Below are positions 26,101 to 38,100 of a stretch of DNA of 64,000 nt, piece after piece. This DNA comes from Apoderus coryli. Taxonomy: Eukaryota > Arthropoda > Insecta > Coleoptera > Attelabidae. The stretch covers positions 4,402,001-4,466,000 of the forward strand of contig OU452210.1 of NCBI GenBank assembly GCA_911728435.2, written 5' to 3'. The position numbers were made by a program, and so were the translations under genes. Below the pieces are notes generated by a model. The model searched no databases. It was given only the letters and a program-made list of their open reading frames with translations, and was not told where the DNA came from. Positions within the stretch are counted from its first letter, which is position 1. Each line of letters begins with the position of its first letter.

Positions 26101-26267
26101 AACCTACTAACATGGGCGGTGGTGTGCTCAACTCAGTACTCAGCTCTTTTTTTTTATTTTTTTTCACTGTCTCACACCAAAAAATAAAAAGAAATTTCAG
26201 AGCTACTAGTCTTCACTTGTTCTGTTCTGTTCTGTTTACAGATATTCCTGTGAGCAGCATGAGCTGA
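8173..26267 (+). CDS. Ssdp: Ssdp / SSBP family LUFS-domain transcription cofactor (spliced gene)
   Basis: Exons read with GT-AG borders and continuous phase: 8173-8228, 8588-8660, 8715-8776, 8839-8923, 15065-15106, 15173-15259, 16594-16770, 17616-17664, (20321-20350 cassette), 21480-21670, 22476-22850, 24962-24992, 26242-26267. The product is about 427 aa with the cassette and 417 without. Residues about 15-92 form the N-terminal LUFS/LisH domain ([20 protein letters not shown], then a Trp-rich stretch ending in the [10 protein letters not shown] region). The rest is Pro/Gly/Met-rich low complexity, including [16 protein letters not shown] and the [14 protein letters not shown] segment, as in SSBP2/3 and Drosophila Ssdp. 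By family knowledge it is nuclear and binds and stabilises the LDB/Chip adaptor in LIM-homeodomain complexes. The start was chosen because [19 protein letters not shown] opens the family's N-terminus. The 14-codon exon 15065-15106 may be optional. Confidence 0.95.
11225..11560 (-). pseudogene. LINE reverse-transcriptase fragment
   Basis: With frameshifts and stops, the minus strand reads [19 protein letters not shown], then [10 protein letters not shown], then [16 protein letters not shown], then [10 protein letters not shown]. This is the order of motifs in Jockey/CR1-like reverse transcriptases; the catalytic YADD has become FAGG. It is a dead 5'- and 3'-truncated copy. Confidence 0.75.
11643..12260 (-). 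pseudogene. LINE C-terminal fragment with 3' tail
   Basis: One minus-strand frame reads [20 protein letters not shown] followed by [15 protein letters not shown], the typical final segment of LINE ORF2 proteins. About 350 bp of 3' UTR follow, ending in AATAAAC and an ATT-repeat tail at 11643-11665. It lies directly against a separate RT fragment on its 3' side, so two insertions are stacked. Confidence 0.6.
13310..13895. mobile_element. Foldback element with long, interrupted inverted arms
   Basis: Left blocks 13368-13420 and 13510-13564 are inverted at about 13768-13880, sharing GACGTTTCGTTTTT, CCATCAAC, TATTTTTAGCTGTTA and CATAGTTTGGCACTT. The left arm carries about 90 extra bp between its two blocks. 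No ORF. Confidence 0.65.
17665..20320 (+). other. Ssdp intron, no other feature supported
   Basis: 2.7 kb of AT-rich intron with a short (TA)n at about 19590 and poly-T tracts. No exon, domain or clear transposon seen. Confidence 0.5.
20321..20394 (+). CDS. Ssdp: Ssdp cassette exon (20321-20350) with in-frame read-through to a stop (20392-20394)
   Basis: A polypyrimidine tract and CAG precede 20321, and a GTAGGC donor follows 20350. The 30-nt exon has phase 1 at both ends, so it can be included or skipped without a frame change between 17616-17664 and 21480-21670. Included, it adds ten residues (a [10 protein letters not shown] segment). If the weak donor is not used, the same frame continues for 14 more codons ([13 protein letters not shown]) to TAA at 20392, giving a truncated protein that keeps the LUFS domain but loses most of the Pro/Gly-rich tail. 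Use of either form is inference. Confidence 0.6.
21899..22148. mobile_element. 250-bp MITE in an Ssdp intron
   Basis: TGTAAAAGAATGTGTTTGGC (21899-21918) is inverted at 22129-22148 with one mismatch. The interior is less AT-rich than its surroundings and contains AATTACCAACGCAGATGCGC. A diverged interior copy lies at 34517-34690. Confidence 0.75.
25024..25128 (+). repeat. Dispersed repeat copy 1 (Ssdp intron)
   Basis: About 105 bp sharing TCTATAAACATGGATCC and AAAAATACAGGTGTAAA with 28128-28248, same orientation, about 3.1 kb apart. Confidence 0.75.
25928..26032 (+). CDS. Ssdp: Ssdp alternative terminal exon (charged C-terminus)
   Basis: The acceptor is TTGCAG before 25928. Joined from the phase-0 donor at 22850, this exon encodes 34 residues that look like a charged amphipathic helix ([20 protein letters not shown] followed by SDHPEYFMQ) and then TAA at 26030-26032. 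It contrasts sharply with the SSMS ending made through exons 24962-24992 and 26242. The codon pattern and helix look genuinely coding. If reached from the phase-1 donor at 24992, the same bases read in another frame and stop at 25993-25995. It is therefore an alternative last exon whose choice depends on skipping 24962-24992. Confidence 0.75.
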   Translation, partial: DQTESAAILKIKESMQEEAKRFEKDSDHPEYFMQ

Positions 26268-26363
26268 TGTGTTGAACACAACGTTTAATGGATGAAATTC
26301 AACTCTATCAAGTTCCTCAACTTAACCCTCAACTACTACTATTTAATTCTTTTTTTAATAAAT
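26242..26363 (+). other. Ssdp: Ssdp terminal exon for the SSMS ending, with a polyadenylation signal
   Basis: Joined from the phase-1 donor at 24992, it encodes D-I-P-V-S-S-M-S and a TGA at 26265-26267, echoing the short Ser/Met-rich ending of vertebrate SSBP proteins. The acceptor is preceded by a repeated TTCTG pyrimidine tract (about 26217-26241). An AATAAA lies at 26358-26363, about 90 nt after the stop; the true cleavage site is unknown. Confidence 0.6.
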
Positions 26364-26399
26364 ATATTTTTATTCAAAAGAGTCCACTAGCCTAGGCAA

Positions 26400-29300
26400 G
26401 GTTGGTTGTATTCACGGCATTTTAATTTATCATTTCAGATGTGTAAGTTGTAATTTACTATACACTCATAAGTAAAATAGTGATTGTTGTAATTCAATCA
26501 ATTTGATTTCAATATGTAATAACATACATAGATTTTGTACATCAGTATCACAAAAAATGTAGGTGAATTATAAGTTCTTGTACAAACATACTAAAAATAT
26601 ATTAAACATTGGGGTTTAATATATTTTTGATTCATAGATATGACTTCGCTATTTAATAATATAAATTATACTTTGAATTTTCGGTATGACTTACTCAAGT
26701 TCATGTAGTTATTTATTTATTTATAAAACGTGCTCATAAAATGTGTAAAAAGAGGTATTATAAAAAATGATTGAATTTGAGTGATAACAAAATTCAGAGT
26801 ATGATTGATATGTATTTGGTGATTAGATTCAGTATTTAATAACTTCTAAAAAATACAATAATCTCAGTCCAGTTACTGTAAATTTTTGGGCGTACTTTTT
26901 ATTATATTTGAAAATTGTATGCGGACCTGACCAAAATTAGACAATGCGCGCAAAAATATAAACTATATAGTTTTTGCTGGATGATTATAGTCTGTCTTAA
27001 ACCTATTTGATTCATAGAAATACAAAATATTAACAGAATAAGTGATCAACAAAAATCTAATCCTTTTATCTCAGACAGAAGTAAAATGTTAGATGCCTGT
27101 GTAATAACCAAGTTTAGCTAATTGATAAACCAATTAGTTGTTATAATGGGTGGATACGATGCCTATGATGATATTTCAACGAATGTACATCACCTCATCG
27201 CAGGACATTTTTCGTCACAGATTTTATTCTCCATTTTATTACATTTATCGCATTACACAAAAACGAACGTTTTTAAACGTGATATTAGATCTAACATTGA
27301 TTGCAATACTACCGATTAACTTGAATATGTTTTAAAAACTCATCATCGTTCAATAACATATTTATACAAGAATTTCTAATATCACCTTAAAATTCCATAG
27401 TTGTCTAACTAAACTTCTATAATTAAACTATTGAGGTAGATAATTATACTAAACATGTTAAAATGGGTTTCATTGATTAGTAAAGCATCTACATCCACAA
27501 AATTTAATGCTTTGTGCAACTACCAAGATCAACATTTTTAAAATCAATTTTATAGAATCTAGTATCATGGTTTTGGGAAGTTATGAAATGGCGTTGTAAT
27601 GAAGTGGCCGTCGTGAATGAATGATGTATTGGCGACCTAAGATTTTAAAAACGACCTAAAATTTTTCTACAAATATATTTATGTCTGTATGAATTCTTCA
27701 CAAGCGTGTTTTAATTTTGACATTAAACATGGTATTTATATATATTATGATTGATAATATACCATTAATTTAATGTCGCCCATACATTACTTTCCTATGA
27801 CGTATATTGTCTTTTTGTCAATTTTTATTACAATTCTCTTACAGGGTTTATAGAACAACATGTCAATTTTGCGTGAGGTAAATATCGATAAAAATAATTT
27901 GTTCTGTTAGCAAAAGAATATTATTTTACTTTTTGAACGTTATTTAGCCTTTAACTGAATACGACGATTAAGTAAATGACAAATAGGAAAGTTAGTCCAT
28001 TCTTAACTGGAGTTATAATTTCAATGATTGAAAATAAATAAGGTGGGATCTAAATTATACCTTGTAGATATAAGTTGATCAGGAAACTCACGATGAGATG
28101 GTCTAAATAAAACTTACAGAAAAGGGGTGTCTATAAACATGGATCCAAATCTCAACCATTATAGAAAAATACAGGTGTAAATAATATGTGACAAAATATG
28201 CCTATTCAGTGAGTTGAAAAGGAAGAAAGAACACACTAGGGATAATATATTATTTTACTTGCTTGTGAACATCAAATATATATTAAAATTAATTTAATAC
28301 AAGTAGTATTTATTTTCAGATTATGGCCATGTATCTTTTTGAATAAACTATCGAATTTTTGTACAAATAGATGTTTATTAAATGAAAGTTTCGGGACAGT
28401 TCTGTCTGAGCAAATGGATTTTATTTTTCGTTGATTTTTCTTTATTTCATTAGATGGATCACTTAGTTGTGATAACCTTTACATTAACCATATTTAATAT
28501 TGTCTCAAACAACTGTTTATCATACTGTTTGTAGTATCATTGCATGTTTGTACATTCCCTTAATAAATGGGCAGATTCCAGATTATATGAAACCACTGAA
28601 CAAATATACATCACAACTTATATGGAAATAATTTTCAGATTAGTACCTTTCGTAAAATGCAGTTTTACAATAATTAGTGTTCATTAAAAATCTACATCAC
28701 GAGGCTTCGACAAAAGTCAGCTATTAAGTTATTGGTTTTCTCTACTGATATATCTCAAAAAATACATCACATTCTGTTATTATTTTTGTAAATCGTGTAT
28801 TGATGAACAGTGAAGCACGTGAGGTATTGCATAATTTTAATATATATAGATGAAAACTAAAACTACAAAATGGTTATAACTTTTTTATTATTCCTCTTTA
28901 ATATTTTCGAGGCTATAAGTGAGTGTTCATTGGAACTAAGTGGTATAAGTGGTTCAAATCCTGTGCGAATTAAGGTCAAAGTCAAACTGTGAAACAGAAT
29001 TAAAAACTTGTTTTTATTAAATTTGGTTCTAAAGCCATAATTAATAATAGTGATACCTTTCTAGTTTATAAATGCGCCGTATCCATTCCTTCTATGGTGT
29101 ATTGCGCATTGTATTAATCACTTATTATGCATTGTCAAGTCCACTGAATATAATTTGTTTAATGTCCCTATAACTTGAAAAGGTTTTTTTTATTTACATT
29201 AAACTGTTTGAAAGCTTTGACAACACTTTCTAAAAAGAATTGAGTTATTTGCATTTTTGACAATTTGAAAAAAATACAATCTACCTAACATTTTTGAATA

Positions 29301-32117
29301 AGATTCGACAAAACACTTTTATATTACCAGTAGGTAATTAATGCACTCTTATGTACGAGCTCACTGTTTGTAACAATTATTAGATAAAAAAAGTTATAGC
29401 CAATATGTTAATATCCAGTTTTTAAAATTATTTTTGAGATTGCCCCATGCCTCATTGCGATTCCTTGTGAATATACTTTTAGTGTATTAAAATTTTAGTT
29501 CAATGTCAGTGTTCCTGATGAATAGATACAGATATTTTGTATAAAACTGTATTATATATAATTTATAGATTTTGTTTTCCTGTAATCTGTCCTAGTCGTC
29601 GAATTTATCAGGTCGTTTTTGTGTACATGCAATAGATATAGACCGAATTAAATATAATAGGGAATTTTACCCCCTTTCCTTGAAATAGTTGTAATTACAT
29701 CACATAATTTATGTTTTATTTAATCTAAACCTACGTAACGTACTTTCCCAACAGAACGAATATTTTCATTAAATGAGGAATACTTTTTGTTCATTAAAAT
29801 CCATAATTTCTGGTTTATTATAATGATCTTTGGACCTTAATTAGTGTGTAAGGAAATCGTTTTAATTTATGAGAAAACATTTACAAAATTATCTTAAAAT
29901 ATTATTAATATACTTAAATAAAATTTTAATTTACTAGAGTTATTTTTTTTATGAATGATTGTTTTTTCTGAAAGAAAATTGGGATGTATGTAAGGAAAAT
30001 GTGATAGTGTTTAAAACTGTGCAAATGTATGAATTTTCATTCGATTTATTGTTTTCTTTTTGTATGGATAATAAAATATGAAAAGTTTAAGAAGAATTTG
30101 TTTTAATTATGCATCACTAGGTATGTAGCTGTGCGGTACTCGGGTAAAAGTAGTAGCAGTACATGGTACTCCGTCCAAAGTATTTAAACTTTTTGAAAAG
30201 TACAAAAATACCTGAGTACTTTCATTGTACTGAGTAAATTCCAAAATACCACCCAAGTACATGTTTTTATTTATTGAAGAAGAGAACAATATAATGGACT
30301 GTAAGTACGTTTTTTATATTTTGTCACAAATGTATTTTTAAAAAGAAATTAAACTTGTTATTCTTGATAATTAAAGTATTTTGATTTATATTACCATAAA
30401 GATAAGGTAAAAGATTCGTTACGTTTTAGCATAGTTTTGTTTCGAGCATCCTTGATGTTGAGTTTTTACATTCAAAAGCAATCTTCTTTCGGCAACATTT
30501 AATTTAATATCTACTATTATCGACATCACTTTTACAACGTTTATTTATTATATTTGATTATCAGAAATCCGTGCCTAGGCTTTACCCTGTTTAAGTTGGA
30601 AGATTAGAGTAAATCAGGGCTATCACGTTTTAGATTAGTTGATATATATATATGTATATATTTCAAGTTCAAATGCATATACAAATCTACTCAGAATGGA
30701 CATTCCAAAATGAAGCCTCTAGATATCAAATCATGATAGTGGACCCAATATATTTCTACAAATGTTGCGCTTTTAAACTTATATATTTAATTCTTCACGG
30801 ACTTTGCATTATCAGATTTTGACACTACTGATAAAAAATATTAAATGCTGCCAGCCCTAATAACTTAAATCGATATTTCTATTTTTCAAACCAAAAATCA
30901 TCAAGCAAATAATATATACATTAATTTTGAAGCATTGATCTATTGAGGAATATTTAAATTTAGCATTACTGACGTTTAATACTCGTAAAAGTGAAATGTC
31001 TTAATGGATATCGAATTGGATTGAGGCTGTAAACCGTCATTTTCTCAAGCCTCAATCTTGATTAATAAGTATAGATAGCAATATTTTTCATGAAACATGG
31101 TAAAGTGTTACTTGTAGTAGCCGTATACAATATCACAAAATAGGGTAACTTTGTGTGTGGTATACCCTATACCTAAATATTGTTTCCAATTTATTTACAA
31201 ACAATAATTTTCCATAAAATCCAAATATTATTGAAATTTTGGGGCGGGGTTTGGTTTAAAATAAAAAGGTTTTCATTGACTTCCCCTATCACCGAAAGTG
31301 TCTGCATTGTGAAAATATTTCTTATGAATAGTACTGATTGACTTTGCTCAGGTGCCAAATTTGCAAAAAAAAAATCTGTTTAATTTGGATGTAGGCCGTG
31401 GTGAAAGAGCCTGTATAGTGACGAGATTTATTAAACCGATAAATTGAATGAAATTGCTTGATTCTCAGTCTAGAAAAGTGCTGAAATAATTTTCATGTAT
31501 CAATTTTGGGATATTTAGAAAAAATCACAGGAATAATATGCTCATCTGCGTTCTCACAAAATTTGTCTAGAACTAATTGGATAGTGGAAATATATTTTTT
31601 TTCGTGGCTTTTTTTATCGTCGTGCATTCTTTTCCTAAAACTTTTCAGCTGTCCTTTGTATCTTCCGTAATAAAGGAGAATAAAAAAATAATTTATAAAT
31701 ATTTTTTTAATTTTATCAACGCAAAACGGATGTTTCTTGGTAAGATAACAAATACACAACCATTTTTAAATTAAATTTCTTAACTAACAATAATTAATAA
31801 CCCACCTAAATTACCAGTTTTATTTAACCAAAAACAAATTATTTGAGCAATTTAATTCGTGTGTCATAATATGAAAGATCTGAATTAAAGTTTATTAACG
31901 ATACCTATATACACGGCTAAATACGCCTACCTACTTTGTGGGAGACTCAAATCACTAAAAATATAAAATTCCCCCTAAAAGTCTAAACATCTACAATCGA
32001 CTGTATTTTATTCTTACCCAAGTGAGTTATGTAGTGTGTAGTGCCCTTTTTTTTATTTGTTTTGTATGTGACTGAAATTTTAATATTTGTATCATATATG
32101 TGTTGAGTTGAATAAAA
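26400..32117. other. Intergenic between Ssdp and the SKAP-like gene
   Basis: 5.7 kb with no frame that combines length, splice signals and recognisable sequence. It contains one dispersed repeat (28128-28248). The last few hundred bases must hold the SKAP-like 5' leader, whose start cannot be placed. Confidence 0.4.
28128..28248 (+). repeat. Dispersed repeat copy 2 (downstream of Ssdp)
   Basis: Second copy of the 25024-25128 repeat, diverged at scattered sites and slightly longer. Both end near GAACACACTAGG-type sequence. Confidence 0.75.
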
Positions 32118-35100
32118 ATGGCACAAATAGAAGAGCTTTATGCAAGTTTAAATGCATTATTGGAAGGTAAGATTCTGAGTAACTGTAGTTTTTCGGGTTG
32201 TTGGACCGAAATAGTGTAAAAATTTTTTCAACGTTTCGGAAACGCAAGTGGTCGGTATCTTCAAGAGTTATCGGTATGATATTTATTTTGTTTCCTTCAC
32301 CGGAAATAAATATTGTTACACAGGCAGGAGGAAAAGATCTGCTAGTAACTATTTTATTTAAAGCTAAAACATGTTCAAACTGAAAGGCCTCATTTTCAAA
32401 TAGCGCCTATGAATATACCAGTGCGAAATTTGGGACTTTGAACATACATATTTTAAATTTGCTCTATGATAATTTAGCCCGTAGAACATGGTTTTAGCCT
32501 TTCACAAATTTGAAGATAACTGTTTCGCAATAATATTATTATTTATTGTGACATTTTCTTCGTACATAATAATTACAAGACTTTTAACAACACGTATAGT
32601 TTATCCAAAGTTAATTTAAAATATATAAATTTAACGATTCTACCGGGGCTATCCGTTCCCAAGCCTCTTTACAGTATAAAAGCCTCTTTACAGTATAAAA
32701 GGGCATCGAATGCAGCGTTTTGTGATACATTTCTCCCTCGTATCTAAGACGTATAATAAATAAATCATGCCTGCCAAAGGATACCGACAGTAATAAAAAT
32801 ACCTACAGTGACTGGAAAAAGTATTGGATTAATGATTAATAGAACAAAAAATAGTTTGCAAATAAATATATGAATGAAGCAAATAATTTTTGGCAACGTG
32901 TTATTTTCTCAGATTAATCTAAATATAATCGGATGGACATCGTATGGTATGGCGAAGACTAAATGTGGAATTTAAACAAGAAAATTTGTGGCTGACAGTA
33001 AAACACGGTGGTAGAATATTGTAACCATGATTTGTTCAATAGTTTTTCTTAGATTAATAAAATGAAAGAAAATCGTCAGCTGGCAATTTAGAATGATATA
33101 AATTATATAGCATCATGAAGTAGACACATTTCAATCTCAATGAATTTTTCATTTGTGACAGTCTATCATAGAATGGAGTTATATGTGCTCTATAAGGTAC
33201 TTTACAAACAAACTTGATGCACGCATTTCTTTGTACCCTTTTAATTTTTTGCCTTTATAATCTGTTAGAAAATGTTAATATATAAGAGCAGTAATAAATA
33301 TGTAGATACACGAGTGCTTTAATAAGAGAGCTTTGTCAGTCAGTCGCCAGTCAAACATTCATAGCTGCGGGCCTCTGCCACTGAACTAAAACGTTATTAA
33401 TAGTTACACAGAAGGCAGTATCAACAATAGATCAGTAGTTCGCTCGTTTCCAAGGCACTTTGCAATCGATTTTTTCGGATTGGTCTTAAAACCGTTATCA
33501 TATGACCATTCCGAAAACCTATTTAAATTTTGATTCACACACTCCATAGCTCCAGCGACATTACATAGAGAAAATGACAAATAAAATTGAATATCGTAGG
33601 TATACAGACATATGGGTTCGTGTTGAACAATGTGATCAAGAGGACCCAAAATACTACTCTGTGGACATCCATAGGTTGTTTCTTTTGTCAAAAATCTGAC
33701 GAACTGATTTTATCTCTGTTTTCTATGCATTAAGTAGTCCCGAAACCATCTTATGCAAGCTTCACCAAATGCAACATATTTTCATTTAGCCAGGAGCAAG
33801 TCAAAAGTTACTTATTTTGACCCAACGAAAACTGGACTGAATTTGTTAACGGACGATTGAAATAAAAATTGATGTATCTGCCTACTTATGATACATTGGA
33901 CACCTTGGAAAATGGGGGCAAAATTACTTGATTCATACAGTGTTATATTTTAATCTTTTAATTAATGTGAACAAAAGTAGGATTTCCCTCTTCAGAGTTT
34001 GAATTTAATTAATATTGAAGGTATCCTTTGGAATTCGCGGTCCTATATCATTACTTTATTTACGCTATATAATAATATTTATTGTAGATATATGTAAATT
34101 CCTGTCGGTTGACAAATTAAAAGGACTTTCAACTTCTGATAGAACACTTGCAGATTCGTTAATAATGAGATCTAAATTAAAATTACAAGAAATATCTAAA
34201 GTTACAATTGCCAATAAAAATCCAGACGAAGAATATGTTGTCATGGATAGAAGTAGTGGTGAGCTATTTGTTTGTTTTATTGAGTCAGTGTCGTAGCTAT
34301 AGCATCTGCACAACTACTTAGGATACGAGATTAAAAAATATAGCCTTGGCAATACGACGAGATAAGATTAAACTATCTACCAAACACACACAAGGAAATA
34401 TAGGGCAAATAAAATTAATATATTTGGGTTGGTTTAACGAAACAAAACTTTTAGAGGCTTTGGCAGCTTTAGGTATCCATTGTACATGACATGTATACGG
34501 AGACATATATGTTTAACTGGTAATGTGCGGTCTGAATAAAGACAAGAGGTCACTGCTTCTAATAGTTCCAATTACCAACACATAGATGCGCCTATATTCG
34601 TAAAATTATTCAGGGTTGTCTAAGGAAACAAGACTTTAAAACTTGAGAGTTTGTCTCGCAAACAGTGTACTTTCAATCGACGACTCAGTGATCAGTAATG
34701 GTCGTTGTCAGCCAGACTCGCGCTGCTGTGGTATATAGAAGGTGTGCCATATTTCTACTACGTCAAGTAAATTAAAAAATAAGTTAAGTTTATTTAATAA
34801 AACTATGACCGAAAATATACCACTAATTATTTTTTGGCATTTTCTTTGAAACTGTGAAAAGTAGTCTTAATAAACGTTCGTAGTAACGCAGTTTTGGATG
34901 ACTTGAAATCTTCATATTTTATTCAAATCACTTATTTACACTAGTTTTTGTGTGTATTTTTTTGTTATAAATATATCAACAGTTTAAAAGCTTGATTTAT
35001 TCAAGATTAAAACAGGTGTTCTCGTTTAAGACCTAATTAACAGACTTTGGAAGGTATTTTCGACAAGTAAAGTCAAAAGCTTAAAACCACCTTGACATTC

Positions 35101-38100
35101 AATTGCAAATTACTCGAAAACAGTTAACTTACTTTAAAACGTTTTAACTAGAATACTTTTTTTTTGTGTAAGATAATCAAGCTTTTAGATGTTCGACACA
35201 TAAAAACTAGGATACCTAAATAAACCGATTGAACCACCCGTTTATTTTACCTATGGATATTCAAAATGGATCGGACTAAATTACATACCTATATATCGGG
35301 AAGTCGTATCATATTTGAATGCAGATCTTATAGCTACGTCACTGATAAATATTTAATTAACGCATTTAATAAGTACAGTTTGTATTTTAAACACAAAGGT
35401 TAAACTATACCAATAAAACAACATTTCCAGATGAATCATCAAATGCAAATACAGAGTCGAATTCCAGGAAATCTTCTATAAAAATTGAGAGTCTTATTGG
35501 GGAGAATAATGCTAGTCCTTTTAAAGGTGAGTTAAATAATGTGTATTTCATTTTTTTACACCATGAACCAACAAATTTTAACTTGCATGTTGATTCCCTT
35601 TTCACAGGATTGGGATATTATGCTATATAAAAGACACGTTGTCAACTTTCGTTTATATCTATTACAGGACACCCGCACAGTGATGCCATTTCGATGAAAA
35701 TCAAATGCTATTAAACAGACAATTTATTTTTCTGTTGATTTGTATTCTTGGCATAAGCGTTCCGTGGGATCTATATAGTTTACAAAAATATAATATTTGC
35801 TTACATTAGATTTATTCCAATTCTAGAATAGAGTGACAGACTTAGATTTTCTTTATAACAGTGTAGAATATACCTACATACTCATATAAAAACGAACATC
35901 ATATACCTAGACCATGTTGAAATGGCTATTTAAAATATCCAATTTACCGAAAAACAAACTTGTTGAAAATAGCAGCATCGGGCTTGCAATCTCCTCATAT
36001 ATTAACAATAAGTCAGGCCAGAGAATGACTTCTCTGCTACGGCACTCTTGGCGAGCAGTACTGCCTGTAGCCGCAACAGTGGACAACTAAATGGACGACC
36101 AGAGGGCCTCCATCCTATGCCCTTGAGCGTCGTCTAGCATGCGAACCCACCATCTTACTCACGCATCCATTGATACCCCAGCAACAGATTGCAGCAGTAG
36201 ACACTATGCCACGCACAGGCGTATTCCAACGAAGGAGAAGTCCAAACGTCACCATCAAAAGCCCTGCCGCGATCGGAGTCGTGACGGGAGCACGATTGTG
36301 TGAGCCAAAGGCGGCGAGTGTTGTGATGGCCGTTTAGCTTCAGGATTTGGGACTGTGGAGCTGCTCGTGTTCTACACTTGTGAGTGAGTGTTCCGTGAAC
36401 TAAAACGATTCAACATTGACATTGCTGCATTAAGTGAAACCAGAAGATCAGGTGAAGTCAATTGAAAGAACATGGTGGTGGCTATACTTTCTTTTGCAAA
36501 GGAAAAAACGACCCCATATCCATGGTGTCGGATTTGCCATTAAAAAACGAGCTGATTAGTTATTTGGACGAAATACCGTTTGGCATAAATGAGAGGTTGG
36601 TGACTTTTCGCCTCTCTGCTATAGATAGACCCACTTTATACTGCTATGTGAATTTTTTCTCGCCTACTGGACCAGGTGTTACTGATGAGTCGTAATCCCA
36701 CAAAATGCCCATCTAGGGCATGTCTAGCATTCGACAAGTATGCCTATATGTTTCTTGGTTTGTATTTATACAAACGAAGATATATTAGTTCATATTATAT
36801 TATTAGAAGCAAAATTTATTTGTTATTTTCAGATCTTCCAGCTAAAGAGGCATCTAAACAAATTAAATCTGGTTATATTTCAATGAGAAGACGAGTTTGG
36901 AAAACCTCATTTGAACGAATGCGTCGAGTGTATGCCACAATTCACAATGATTGGATGTTGATTTATTGGAACGAAAAAGATTTAAAACCCATTTGCGACT
37001 TAAATTTGAAGGAACACTTTGCAAAACAAAGTGATATGCATTCACAAAAATCTGAAATATTTGAATTGACGACTACAACAATATCTACGAAGACATATTA
37101 TGTATGTATAACAATCACGTTTATTTAAAAGTATCGAACTCCGCCTGTTTTCGGAAATTACTGTGCACTTATGAGTTAATTACTTTGGAGTATAAAGAAA
37201 CTCTTCATTGCGACAATGGGTGACAAAATATGGTATTCCTACTCTTTATTAATAAATGGTCTTCTGTTTATAATTTTCTAGATCTGTACTACATAAAACC
37301 AATATTTTCCAAATCAAGCAATGCATCCAAAGATTCGTCTAGTTCAGTAAGATAGACGCTTGGCTACTTTAAATAAATTGAAGAATAGTAGTAAATAGTA
37401 ATAAAATATTCCACATCATTTCAGCTGTCTAATTTATGTGTGATTGCAAGGAATGTACATTTTCTAAAAAATAGACCATTTAAAATCGCTGAAATAATTT
37501 TATTGCAAACTAATCTAATACCTATACTTCGTCTTATTCGGTAATGGGGTTAATATTTTGAATTTTTAGTTCGAGGCTCAGACGCACAAAGATATGCTAC
37601 AATGGGTGAGTCACATAAATGATTGCAACAATAAACCTGCATTGCCGAGCATCATTGTTGAAAATAAATTAAATAATTATGAATTGGAAGGAACATACGA
37701 TGATATAAATCCAAATAATAATGACTCAGACGAAGACATATATTACGAAATGTTAGTACCTATAATACAGTTAAAAAATATAACAAAGGTTTCAGTATTG
37801 TGTAATCATACATTTTTTAATTATAACACATACAATCCAAGTCTTTCTTAATAACGCACTTTCTGTCTGATTTCCATTAAATCTTTATTATTATTCCAAA
37901 TATAATTTTTTCTCAATTTTCTACTTGTCAACACTCACAATCAATAATAGAAAATTTCGTTCGTTATAAGGGAACTTTTATAATTTTTGACCTGATTGCA
38001 ATACCTCCGTTCTAGAATATACGACTATAGAGTGACGGCAGGAAAAAGGAGTATAGGCAGTTTTGCCATTCGGTTATGTCCAAAAACTTTTATAGAGTTC

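Noticed and set aside
27845..27885. Possible further Ssdp last exon after TCTCTTACAG
   Set aside because: The acceptor is good, but the ten or so codons before the stop resemble nothing, and two better endings exist upstream.
28935..28990. GGTTCAAATCC B-box-like sequence
   Set aside because: No D or anticodon arm can be folded around it, so it is a chance match.
33404..33691. 95-aa minus-strand frame as a host gene
   Set aside because: Its motif order is that of reverse transcriptase and the YADD box is mutated; it is a transposon relic.
36462..36695. 77-aa frame as an exon of the SKAP-like gene
   Set aside because: Its content is LINE endonuclease sequence continuous with the upstream LINE leader, and it has no splice borders in phase with the gene.
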